64,000 nucleotides of DNA from NCBI GenBank assembly GCA_034769895.1, contig CM068372.1, forward strand, positions 370,903,258-370,967,257, written 5' to 3'. Within the stretch, counting starts at the first letter, position 1. The number at the start of each line of letters is the position of its first letter. Source of the DNA: Magicicada septendecula (Eukaryota; Arthropoda; Insecta; Hemiptera; Cicadidae). This document shows, piece by piece, positions 11,061-22,438 of the stretch. Under the pieces are notes generated by a model that was given only the letters and a program-made list of their open reading frames with translations, made no database searches and had not been told where the DNA came from. Position numbers and translations under genes: made by a program.

Positions 11061-11929
11061 TAGAACAGATCTGCCAACATTTTTCTTCGGTGGGAAATTC
11101 AAACTATATTATAGTAAATTGTTGACGACGACTTCGATATCAACTCTCTCTCCCCTCCTCTCTCTTTGTCTCTAGACACAGTTGTCATCAGTTTTACATA
11201 AGCGTTGTGCTACTTATGGATTATTGTAATTAGCGATACTAAAATGTAATCACCAGGAAATATATATTTATCACCTATCTCGTGGCGTCCTTTTTTGACA
11301 CATGACAGTCATCGACTACGATTTAGAAATTAATATACTGCCAAGTCTGTGTGTGTGTGTGTGTGTGTGTGTGGTAAAGTGTTACGCATAAAAAAATCTC
11401 CTTGAAATAAGGTATTTTCAAAAGTTTTGTGTACACACACATTGTATAATAATTTTCGTAATTGTAAGATACAACCTGCAAATTATTAAAATGTCTCTCT
11501 CACACATTTCTGATTACTATACAAATAATTGGATGCATATTCGAAGATTTCCCTTATTCAAACGATTTGTATGTGTGTACACGAACTTAAATATATATGA
11601 TCAGGTTTACCAAGTATCCCTCCTCAGACGCTGGTGTTACTTTGCATTTTTGCATTAAATATATATATCGTAAACAATGAAATAATAATATTTCGTCATT
11701 GTAAGATTTTAATAAAACAATTATCAGTTTAAATTCTCTCTCTCTCTCTCTCACACTTGTTGTGTATGTTTCTCTCTCTCTCTGTGGTCAGTACCGCGCG
11801 CATGTATATGAAATTAGAAAGTTTATATTTATTCGACAAATATTAACGCCCTCTCTCTCTCTCTCTCTCTCGCTCGCAGACGTCGGAAGCAATTCGAGGT
11901 CATTGACACGACTTTACACTGACACATTG

Positions 11930-11971
<42 letters not shown>

Positions 11972-14226
11972 CTCTCTCTCTCTGGGTTAAGCTGGTGTTG
12001 TACGTTACTAAAATCATAGCAAATATTTTCATTCTAAGCATGTATTACTGTTTAGTAATAATTACAGCCCCAACAAAGGATATATAAGTTTGTGTACATG
12101 GATTGTATATTGCAAGTACGGAATTATTATTTAAATCCGATATCTGTTTTTATTAAAATCATACAATGTCAAAAGAGGATAGTTGTCTGTTACGAACCAG
12201 TACTAACTCTCCTATATGGCCGTCGCTCGCATCATCCGTATTTAAAGTTCGCTACTTCCAGTACACATGGCCTCTGTAACAGATTTGGTCTCCAACAGGT
12301 GTGATTCGAACGGTAAGAGCAAGAACAATATGAACAAGGCCAAGGACATTATATGTCTAGTATCCCTCCTCAGACGCTGGTGTTACTTTGTGTCATAAAA
12401 TCTCGTGGCACTCAAGATAAGAGACAATACGTTTGCAAAAAACGACAAAATTGAACTTCTGGAAACAAAATTGTACGGTTTGTAAGTAATATCGACAACA
12501 CAGGTCAGCATTTTTCGGTCATTGACAGATAAAGGGATCGTCACATTAGGACTACTGACTGCTAAATCCAGTAGTACAAGAACTTAGATATTTGTTGAAT
12601 CAGTAGCAAAAAAATGTTAGATCTACTGTTTTCAGCGTACATAGACATTTGATAATATTCCATTTTGGTTGTATTCGTGAAGCCATAGTGTAATGGCTGT
12701 CCTTGGAAGTCATGTAACCCTTAGTGTTTGTGCGGGAATCGTAGTCGGATTTTAGTTTCTGTCATGTCTTTCGTCCGTTTGTGTGCAGGTTGTCTTTACA
12801 GTCATGAAAATCATTTCAAGAGGTAAGCCGCATTGTATTGTTCGCGTACCGCGAGCATATGCGGTGGTGATTGCTGTACAAGAATTCTACGGACTGATGT
12901 GTTACGAAATTAGCGTGGTAACCAAGTTCTATGACATAGAGCGCGGGTTTCTCCGAACAATTGTGTAACGTCGCGTAGCATTTTTGTGCGATGTTAAGCG
13001 ACCTATAAAACGTAATGAACCTGTTGTGCCATGATGACGGAGTTGCACAGATGCGTGTGATAATAATAATAATAACAATAATAATATAAAGAGGTCACGT
13101 GCTCAAACATTATTATTATTTCGCCTTTGACATGCTCCTTGTCAGTCTGTAATTTAGAGGTAGCGAATCTTTTTGACATGATAATGTCTTATGGCTGGCC
13201 ATCATTTGGAAATTTCTGTAACGCATCACGCTGCATGACGTCATCATTTACCAGCCGGGAATCGTTAACTAAAACCGCGACCGCTAACGTGCTAACGTCC
13301 GTCGCAGATTAAAGACCTAACAAGCAAACAACACTGCATAGCTGTAGATAGGTATGTAACCAATCAGTCAGTCAGTAACCATAATAATGTTGCGTTTAGC
13401 TGGCGGCTGAAAGACATTATCATGCTCTTAAGCTTTTACCATTTGGTAAACGGTACTTTACATTTTTTTGCCATTCTTCTGCCGATGATAAAATGTTCTC
13501 TGTAGAGTTATTCGTCAAGTTGTTGGTGTAACAATAACATGGTGTAAGCTACCTCTCGTTTATCCATGAGAATGAGTGTTCGGTGTCATCTGCCGTGAGG
13601 GTAAATAGCGCCTTATTTTCGCTATTATTTACAACGGTACGGCTAAAATACTAGTAAGCGTAATCAAAAATTACTTCCTACCCTGCTAACAACATCAGTG
13701 GATGCATTTTGAGTACGTGGCTATGAAAATGATCCGGACACATGTTATGTCAGGTTGTAATAAGTTAGGCCTCTCCAGTTCTATAATTTTCTACAAAAAA
13801 TTAGTTTTGTTTCCGATTAAGTATCTCCATTTTAATTACTTTTAACACTACACTGAAAAGTTTGTAGTTGTGGGTAGAGGAAAAAATATCAGGAAAGGTA
13901 TCCGTAGTATGCCATACGATAGTGAAGGAAAGATTTCATCGATATTTTGACATGTTCTCTCGCATATGTTATAGGTTACAGTGGATATGAGATTCGGTTA
14001 GAACATGTGCACACTAAATAGGTAATTGTAAGGAAAATAAGAAATTACTGCAATAGGTAAGTTGTTCAGTACTACAGGAGTAGAAAAATATTTTCATATT
14101 CATCATTGTCGTAAGGAACTCACACCCTGATGGAAGGACACACAAGGTGCAGTACAAAAATCCTCCCAGAAGGTCCTTCCAGAGGGCGACTGACTGTACG
14201 CTATCATTAAAATTATACAAAACCAC
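11061..14226. other. Palindrome arm, non-coding mosaic
   Basis: No convincing gene. It contains TC/GT simple repeats (about 11347-11373, 11739-11785, 11851-11872, 11934-11982), a short (AAT)n run (13066-13088), and two copies of a CCCTCCTCAGACGCTGGTG block. The small open frames here have no recognisable domain and are mirrored in the right arm at about 22440-25600. Confidence 0.5.
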
Positions 14227-14235
14227 TGCTGTCCC

Positions 14236-14466
14236 GATTCAGATGTACGACAGTGAGGAATGTAAGCGAGACATGTCTACAATTTGAAGCAGCTGAAGTG
14301 CTTTCTCTGAGAAGAGTCAAGGGCTCCACACAGTTGGACAGAACGACTGCATTCGGAACGAGCTAAACGTCTATAATCCGAACCAGCGAATAGACGATTA
14401 CAGATTAAAATGGTGGGAACACGTCGACGGAATGGACGAAAACAGGCAAGCAGTCCAGCGGGCTAA
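14236..14466 (+). pseudogene. RTE-like non-LTR retrotransposon RT C-terminal relic, left arm copy 1
   Basis: Conceptual translation in two frames shows AAEVLSLRRVKGSTQLDR, then LNVYNPNQRIDDYRLKWWEH with VDGMDENRQ. This is the C-terminal thumb/tail pattern of RTE-type reverse transcriptases in insects (LRRVKGYT, then KW-EHV-RM--NR). A frameshift lies between the halves. The mirror copy is at 22206-22438 on the minus strand. Confidence 0.6.
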
Positions 14467-14479
14467 GCTATGTTAACTT

Positions 14480-14489
14480 CACACACACG

Positions 14490-14535
<46 letters not shown>
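14480..14535. repeat. (CA)n microsatellite, left arm
   Basis: About 28 CA repeats with two CG interruptions near the start. The mirror (GT)n at about 22144-22190 is shorter, so the microsatellite changed length after the arms formed. Confidence 0.9.
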
Positions 14536-14539
<4 letters not shown>

Positions 14540-15949
14540 TACATTTGGAAACTGAGTACAGAATAAATCTACAATCACCTAGTCGGTTTGTTGGCAGAAA
14601 ACAATTAATATATTCGTTGAGAAAATCTGTTGTGGCTGAACGAAACATGTGTCTGAATAAATTTTCTCTCTACATAGCAGTTGTAAAAGTAGTCATATAC
14701 ATTATGTGCTATATATACAAAAGGCTTTCAACGTGTTTGTCATTTCAACCAATTTGTACCGTGCTCTAATTATGTAAAAAAAAAAAAAAAAAAAAAAATA
14801 ACTGTACCGCTCCATACAACTGAGAATAAATCCGTACACACACACACACATGAACAATTTTACGTTTAAATAAAATCTGTACATACAATAAAATTATGTT
14901 TCAGTATTAATGATATAAATATTACTGTTTTATTAATTTAAAATACCGTATAATTGCTTACGACACGCACACTTAGCAACGTTTTTACTTATTTGAACAA
15001 GTCATGTATTAACTTCAATAAATAATGCACTTGATAATGTTTAAATATTTCCAACAACTATGTTGATTAGAAGTGCTGTAAGTTCAATAACAATGTTCGC
15101 TACGTAACGTATTCAAATCTGTTTACTCACCTCTTAAATGTTGATGCACGCAATTATCGATTTCACAATGAGGTATGAAGGCTAATTGCATTCTTCACGT
15201 ATATATATTGATGTATCTTACAACGGTAGGGGTAGCTTAGCGTGTTGTTTTGAAAGTCATTGTCCGCCGTTGGAAACTTTCAGAAGTTAGCGATACTGAA
15301 AGTATTTTCGTGCATTAGTCAAAATTAGGAAAACAATGCAGAGAGAGAGCGAGTGGACACACATGTAAGTATCTCGATACTCAGTGACAACAACAACACA
15401 CACACACACACACACAGTTAATATTTGTCAAATATATAACAACGAGCGAGAGAGAGAGAGAGAGGAGGGGTCATCGACCGTGATGAAAAGCTTTACCTCA
15501 CTGCTTTAAGAAGTTAGCGATACTGAAAGTATTTTCGGACAAGTTAACACGGCTCTTTTTAAGAAACATTCTATCATTTATTTGATGTCGATACCGGTAT
15601 TAATTATAGATTACACTTAGTTCCATTCACTTCCATGTGCTTACAAATACTTGTAATTAGTTTCGTTAATAACTAGGCCAAAACATTGTCATTACATGTC
15701 AACTCTTCCGTCTGTCTCGTAAATTTTGCGCAGCACTGTCTGAGTCTTATCTTTGTAAATAAAGAGCAACAGCAACAGCGTCGTAATACTCTACTTATTT
15801 GAACAAGTCCTGTATTAAATGCACTTGTTAATGTTTTAATGTGAACAATTTTACGTTTAAATAAAATCTGTACATACAATAAAACTATGTTTCAGTATTA
15901 ATGATATAAATATTACTGTTTTATTAATTTAAAATACCGTATATAACCA

Positions 15950-16090
15950 CTGCTGTCCCGATTCAGATGTACGACAGTGAGGAATGTAAGCGAGACATGT
16001 CTACAATTTGAAGCAGCTGAAGTGCTTTCTCTGAGAAGAGTCAAGGGTTCCACACAGTTGGACAGAAGACTGCATTCGGAACGAGCTCTT
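15950..16090 (+). pseudogene. RTE-like relic, left arm copy 2 (shorter)
   Basis: Repeats the first half of the 14236-14466 relic (the LRRVKGSTQLDR segment), ending at GAACGAGCT, where a different block (TTCACAAAGCAGAAC) begins. The mirror is at about 20588-20735. It shows duplication within an arm. Confidence 0.55.
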
Positions 16091-16370
16091 CACAAAGCAG
16101 AACAACAACTACAGTCTCAAATAAATATATTTTAAATCTGGGGCTATGCGTGTACGTAGGGAAGGTCTTCATATGCTTACTGGACAAAATATAAATATTC
16201 GCTGGCAGATAATTTCATAAAAAAATAAGAAACGTAAAAGATATACGCTGACTTTACCGCAACCACGTCTATTTAGATAAACGGCTCGGAAGAAAAAATA
16301 ATTCTTCACAAAGCAGAACGACAACTACAGTCTCAAATAAATATATTTTAAAAAGATGAATATACATTAG

Positions 16371-16601
16371 ATGGAAATGGCTTTGCGCACTAAAGTCACC
16401 ATCTATCTCTTGTTTCTCCGGTCAGTATTGACCTATGCTGCTCCCGCATGGTGGTCGCTTGTCTCGACCACTAACAAGTGTAGGCTGGAAGCTTTCCAGG
16501 CCCGTACCCTCAGATCCTTGTCGGGGTCTCCATGGTTTGTGAGAAATAATGTTATTCGTGGAGGCCTTCGAGTTCCCAACCTTGCTGATTTTGTCCGGTA
16601 A
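16371..16601 (+). pseudogene. Jockey-clade-like reverse transcriptase C-terminal relic, left arm
   Basis: A 76-codon frame reads LFLRSVLTYAAPAWWSLVST, then CRLEAFQARTLRSLSGSPWF with VRNNVI, then GLRVPNLADFVR. The Y-A-x-P-x-W motif and the PWFVRN motif mark the end of Jockey-type non-LTR reverse transcriptases. Only this C-terminal part is present. An identical inverted copy lies at 20078-20308. Confidence 0.75.
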
Positions 16602-17411
16602 TGAATAGGAATTATATAAATAATCTAAGGATTAATTGATAATAATATACTTATGACGATTAAATTTAAAATATTATTGCGGAAAGTTTTAATGAATAGG
16701 AATTGATATAGATAAAATAAATATCAGTTTACGTAATGAGAATGTTTGTTTGCATTGAGTTTGGTTTAGCTAAATAACACAAGGGAGCACATTTCGCAGT
16801 TGGCTTTACATACCTCCAGACAACGGTACAAGCCAATTTAGATAGCACAACATGAACTCTGAATCGTCGGCTATATTAGAAATTCCTTCCTTTCAAAGCG
16901 TGTAATGAGACCGTTTGAATATCTTATAGCAGTGTCAAGTAACTCAATAAATTGCTTGGAACTACGAAGAAGTTTCAATGCTTACAGAAGTTTATTCAAT
17001 GTGTACATTCTTTTGGACAGTACAAAACGCTCTGGTTGCTTTATGGAAATATTCATTAAAGTTTTAGAACAAATAAAACTATTTTATCTAGTTTTATTCT
17101 AAATTTACTTAAAATTTGATCACAAGAAGAGAGAGAGAGAGAGGTAATATTTTTTTTTTCTAGTGCCTAATCTTTTAAACTAAAAAACGTATTACTTTTA
17201 CAAATATAGCTTGAACGTAACACATACACACAGACGTTAGGGAGAGACTGCAATGTGTCAGTGTAAAGTCGTGTCAATGACCTCATGTATTACAATGGTT
17301 TAGCATAGTTTCTTACTGAAGGCTTGTACGCTTTAAATTCAGCTATACCTAAAATATATCTTCAATTAGGGTCATTGTACACACACAGTGGAATGCTTTC
17401 AGAAATTTGCG

Positions 17412-17443
<32 letters not shown>

Positions 17444-17859
17444 AACGATGTTTCTACTTATTTGAACAAGTCCTGTATTAAATGCACTTGTTAATGTTTT
17501 AATGTGAACAATTTTACGTTTAAATAAAATCTGTACATACAATAAATTATGTTTCAGTATTAATGATATAAATATTACTGTTTTATTAATTTAAAATACC
17601 GTATATATATATAACCTAGGAACTTCGCAGGTGAAGAAATTAATTTCTATTTTTCATCTGTAACGACATGCGTGTATAATTTATTTCACTATACACCTTC
17701 GCCACCGCTGCTACCACAGTCGTCAGTAATAAAAAAAGAAGAAGAAGAAAGATCAGTTAGGAAACGCATCAGTACTCATTCGAAACGATTAACATCAGTC
17801 CCAATGGACCACAGCATCCGTGAATTTCCGCTAATAAAAAAAAAAAACGTAAAACGTTC

Positions 17860-18255
17860 TACTTACGTTTCATGTTAGGTTAAAAAATACAGTCCACGTA
17901 CGTTTCACGTTTACGTTAGGTTAAGATGCAGTCTATTTACGTTTCACTGTTAGGTTAAAAATGCAGTCCACGTACGTTTCACGTTTACGTTAGGTTAAGA
18001 TGCAGTCTACTTACGTTTCACGTTAGGTTAAAAAATGCAGTCCACGTACGTTTTTCGTTTACGTTAGGTTAAAATACAGTCTACTTACGTTTCACTGTTA
18101 GGTTAAAAATGCAGTCCACGTACGTTTCACGGTTACGTTAGGTTAAGATGCAGTCTACTTACGTTTCACGTTAGGTTAAAAAATGCAGTCCACGTACGTT
18201 TTTCGTTTACGTTAGGTAAAAATACAGTCTACTTACGTTTCACGTTAGGTTAAAA
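17860..18255. repeat. Tandem array next to the palindrome centre, left side
   Basis: Roughly ten monomers of about 39 bp alternate in two versions: ACGTTAGGTTAAGATGCAGT followed by CTACTTACGTTTC, and GTTAGGTTAAAAATGCAGTC followed by CACGTACGTTTC. Each monomer contains GTTAGGTTAA. Small differences between monomers suggest expansion in dimeric (about 78 bp) steps. Confidence 0.85.
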
Positions 18256-18283
18256 TGCAAACACACGCACACACACACACGTG

Positions 18284-18339
18284 TATATTATTTAAATTAT
18301 TATTTAAATAACATACACACGCGTTAGGTTGCAACCTAA
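18284..18339. other. Unpaired centre of the giant palindrome
   Basis: A 56-bp non-inverted spacer lies between the CACACGTG ends of the two arms. It is AT-rich at first (ATTATTTAAATTATTATTTA) and ends with GCGTTAGGTTGCAACCTAA, a small palindrome of its own. A short asymmetric centre is what remains stable in many natural long palindromes. Confidence 0.8.
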
Positions 18340-18361
18340 CACGTGTGTGTGTGTGTGCGTG

Positions 18362-18770
18362 TGTTTGCATTTTAACCTAACGTGAAACGTAAGTAGACTG
18401 TATTTTAACCTAACGTAAACGAAAAACGTACGTGGACTGCATTTTTTAACCTAACGTGAAACGTAAGTAGACTGCATCTTAACCTAACGTAAACGTGAAA
18501 CGTACGTGGACTGCATTTTTAACCTAACAGTGAAACGTAAGTAGACTGTATTTTAACCTAACGTAAACGAAAAACGTACGTGGACTGCATTTTTTAACCT
18601 AACGTGAAACGTAAGTAGACTGCATCTTAACCTAACGTAAACGTGAAACGTACGTGGACTGCATTTTTAACCTAACAGTGAAACGTAAGTAGACTGCATC
18701 TTAACCTAACGTAAACGTGAAACGTACGTGGACTGTATTTTTTAACCTAACATGAAACGTAAGTAGAACG
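18362..18770. repeat. Tandem array next to the palindrome centre, right side
   Basis: Inverted counterpart of 17860-18255 with the same two alternating monomer types (TTAACCTAACGT, then ACTGCAT). The order and number of variants differ slightly from the left side. Confidence 0.85.
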
Positions 18771-19186
18771 TTTTACGTTTTTTTTTTTTTATTAGCGGAA
18801 ATTCACGGATGCTGTGGTCCATTGGGACTGATGTTAATCGTTTCGAATGAGTACTGATGCGTTTCCTAACTGATCTTTCTTCTTCTTCTTTTTTTATTAC
18901 TGACGACTGTGGTAGCAGCGGTGGCGAAGGTGTATAGTGAAATAAATTATACACGCATGTCGTTACAGATGAAAAATAGAAATTAATTTCTTCACCTGCG
19001 AAGTTCCTAGGTTATATATATATATATACGGTATTTTAAATTAATAAAACAGTAATATTTATATCATTAATACTGAAACATAATTTATTGTATGTACAGA
19101 TTTTATTTAAACGTAAAATTGTTCACATTAAAACATTAACAAGTGCATTTAATACAGGACTTGTTCAAATAAGTAGAAACATCGTT

Positions 19187-19220
<34 letters not shown>

Positions 19221-19486
19221 CGCAAATTTCTGAAAGCATTCCACTGTGTGTGTACAATGACCCTAATTGAAGATATATTTTAGGTATAGCTGAATTTAAA
19301 GCGTACAAGCCTTCAGTAAGAAACTATGCTAAACCATTGTAATACATGAGGTCATTGACACGACTTTACACTGACACATTGCAGTCTCTCCCTAACGTCT
19401 GTGTGTATGTGTTACGTTCAAGCTATATTTGTAAAAGTAATACGTTTTTTAGTTTAAAAGATTAGGCACTAGAAAAAAAAAAATAT

Positions 19487-19491
<5 letters not shown>

Positions 19492-19551
<60 letters not shown>
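19492..19551. repeat. (TC)n microsatellite, right arm
   Basis: About 30 uninterrupted TC units. The mirror position in the left arm (17129-17142) has only a short AG run, making it the largest visible length difference at a simple repeat between arms. Confidence 0.9.
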
Positions 19552-19554
<3 letters not shown>

Positions 19555-20077
19555 TGTGATCAAATTTTAAGTAAATTTAGAATAAAACTAGATAAAATAG
19601 TTTTATTTGTTCTAAAACTTTAATGAATATTTCCATAAAGCAACCAGAGCGTTTTGTACTGTCCAAAAGAATGTACACATTGAATAAACTTCTGTAAGCA
19701 TTGAAACTTCTTCGTAGTTCCAAGCAATTTATTGAGTTACTTGACACTGCTATAAGATATTCAAACGGTCTCATTACACGCTTTGAAAGGAAGGAATTTC
19801 TAATATAGCCGACGATTCAGAGTTCATGTTGTGCTATCTAAATTGGCTTGTACCGTTGTCTGGAGGTATGTAAAGCCAACTGCGAAATGTGCTCCCTTGT
19901 GTTATTTAGCTAAACCAAACTCAATGCAAACAAACATTCTCATTACGTAAACTGATATTTATTTTATCTATATCAATTCCTATTCATTAAAACTTTCCGC
20001 AATAATATTTTAAATTTAATCGTCATAAGTATATTATTATCAATTAATCCTTAGATTATTTATATAATTCCTATTCA

Positions 20078-20308
20078 TTACCGGACAAAATCAGCAAGGT
20101 TGGGAACTCGAAGGCCTCCACGAATAACATTATTTCTCACAAACCATGGAGACCCCGACAAGGATCTGAGGGTACGGGCCTGGAAAGCTTCCAGCCTACA
20201 CTTGTTAGTGGTCGAGACAAGCGACCACCATGCGGGAGCAGCATAGGTCAATACTGACCGGAGAAACAAGAGATAGATGGTGACTTTAGTGCGCAAAGCC
20301 ATTTCCAT
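20078..20308 (-). pseudogene. Jockey-like reverse transcriptase C-terminal relic, right arm
   Basis: The translation is identical to that at 16371-16601 on the opposite strand. The absence of amino-acid change between arms in this relic indicates recent arm formation or ongoing conversion. Confidence 0.75.
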
Positions 20309-20587
20309 CTAATGTATATTCATCTTTTTAAAATATATTTATTTGAGACTGTAGTTGTCGTTCTGCTTTGTGAAGAATTATTTTTTCTTCCGAGCCGTTT
20401 ATCTAAATAGACGTGGTTGCGGTAAAGTCAGCGTATATCTTTTACGTTTCTTATTTTTTTATGAAATTATCTGCCAGCGAATATTTATATTTTGTCCAGT
20501 AAGCATATGAAGACCTTCCCTACGTACACGCATAGCCCCAGATTTAAAATATATTTATTTGAGACTGTAGTTGTTGTTCTGCTTTGT

Positions 20588-20735
20588 GAAGAGCTCGTTC
20601 CGAATGCAGTCTTCTGTCCAACTGTGTGGAACCCTTGACTCTTCTCAGAGAAAGCACTTCAGCTGCTTCAAATTGTAGACATGTCTCGCTTACATTCCTC
20701 ACTGTCGTACATCTGAATCGGGACAGCAGTGGTTA
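20588..20735 (-). pseudogene. RTE-like relic, right arm copy 2
   Basis: Mirror of 15950-16090; same truncation point. Confidence 0.55.
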
Positions 20736-21257
20736 TATACGGTATTTTAAATTAATAAAACAGTAATATTTATATCATTAATACTGAAACATAGTTTTAT
20801 TGTATGTACAGATTTTATTTAAACGTAAAATTGTTCACATTAAAACATTAACAAGTGCATTTAATACAGGACTTGTTCAAATAAGTAGAGTATTACGACA
20901 CTGTTGCTGTTGCTCTTTATTTACAAAGATAAGACTCAAACAGTGCTGCGCAAAATTTACGAGACAGACGGAAGAGTTGACATGTAATGACAATGTTTTG
21001 GCCTAGTTATTAACGAAACTAATTACAAGTATTTGTAAGCACATGGAAGTGAATGGAACTAAGTGTAATCTATAATTAATACCGGTATCGACATCAAATA
21101 AATGATAGAATGTTTCTTAAAAAGAGCCGTGTTAACTTGTCCGAAAATACTTTCAGTATCGCTAACTTCTTAAAGCAGTGAGGTAAAGCTTTTCATCACG
21201 GTCGATGACCCCTCCTCTCTCTCTCTCTCGCTCGTTGTTATATATTTGACAAATATT

Positions 21258-21289
<32 letters not shown>

Positions 21290-22139
21290 TGTTGTCACTG
21301 AGTATCGAGCTACTTACATGTGTGTCCACTCGCTCTCTCTCTGCATTGTTTTCCTAATTTTGACTAATGCACGAAAATACTTTCAGTATCGCTAACTTCT
21401 GAAAGTTTCCAACGGCGGACAATGACTTTCAAAACAACACGCTAAGCTACCCCTACCGTTGTAAGATACATCAATATATATACGTGAAGAATGCAATTAG
21501 CCTTCATACCTCATTGTGAAATCGATAATTGCGTGCATCAACATTTAAGAGGTGAGTAAACAGATTTGAATACGTTACGTAGCGAACATTGTTATTGAAC
21601 TTACAGCACTTCTAATCAACATAGTTGTTGGAAATATTTAAACATTATCAAGTGCATTATTTATTGAAGTTAATACATGACTTGTTCAAATAAGTAAAAA
21701 CGTTGCTAAGTGTGCGTGTCGTAAGCAATTATACGGTATTTTAAATTAATAAAACAGTAATATTTATATCATTAATACTGAAACATAATTTTATTGTATG
21801 TACAGATTTTATTTAAACGTAAAATTGTTCATGTGTGTGTGTGTGTACGGATTTATTCTCAGTTGTATGGAGCGGTACAGTTATTTTTTTTTTTTTTTTT
21901 TTTACATAATTAGAGCACGGTACAAATTGGTTGAAATGACAAACACGTTGAAAGCCTTTTGTATATATAGCACATAATGTATATGACTACTTTTACAACT
22001 GCTATGTAGAGAGAAAATTTATTCAGACACATGTTTCGTTCAGCCACAACAGATTTTCTCAACGAATATATTAATTGTTTTCTGCCAACAAACCGACTAG
22101 GTGATTGTAGATTTATTCTGTACTCAGTTTCCAAATGTA

Positions 22140-22179
<40 letters not shown>

Positions 22180-22205
22180 CGTGTGTGTGAAGTTAACATA
22201 GCTTA

Positions 22206-22438
22206 GCCCGCTGGACTGCTTGCCTGTTTTCGTCCATTCCGTCGACGTGTTCCCACCATTTTAATCTGTAATCGTCTATTCGCTGGTTCGGATTATAGAC
22301 GTTTAGCTCGTTCCGAATGCAGTCGTTCTGTCCAACTGTGTGGAACCCTTGACTCTTCTCAGAGAAAGCACTTCAGCTGCTTCAAATTGTAGACATGTCT
22401 CGCTTACATTCCTCACTGTCGTACATCTGAATCGGGAC
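22206..22438 (-). pseudogene. RTE-like RT C-terminal relic, right arm copy 1
   Basis: Inverted counterpart of 14236-14466 with the same frameshifted KWWEHVDGMDENRQ signature. Its presence in both arms means the relic was captured before the inverted duplication, or was copied between arms by conversion. Confidence 0.6.

Larger units (their letters stand above)
10254..18283 (+). repeat. Left arm of the giant palindrome
   Basis: This 8.03-kb arm is a mosaic. It holds GC-containing subterminal repeats (10310-10735), AT-rich reiterations (10736-11060), simple repeats, several internally duplicated blocks, relics of two non-LTR retrotransposons, and a tandem-repeat array next to the centre. Blocks repeated within the arm include one at 14851, 15843 and 17507 (ACGTTTAAATAAAATCTGTA), one at 14230 and 15950, and CCCTCCTCAGACGCTGGTG at 11608 and 12364. 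Confidence 0.9.

Noticed and set aside
11762-12041. Serine/leucine- or arginine/glutamate-rich proteins on both strands
   Set aside because: Pure readings of TC/GA simple repeats.
12783-13312. Two 61-codon frames mirrored at 23357-23886
   Set aside because: They are mirrored only because the DNA is palindromic. No start context, domain or codon signal supports them.
14470-14769. A 99-codon protein starting in a CA repeat
   Set aside because: The N terminus is a poly-Thr/His reading of the microsatellite and the rest has no domain. The opposite strand is equally open across the repeat.
17860-18770. Telomeric repeats (TTAGG)n at the palindrome centre
   Set aside because: Only one GTTAGG per 39-bp monomer, embedded in other sequence and on both strands. 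No (TTAGG)n run is present.
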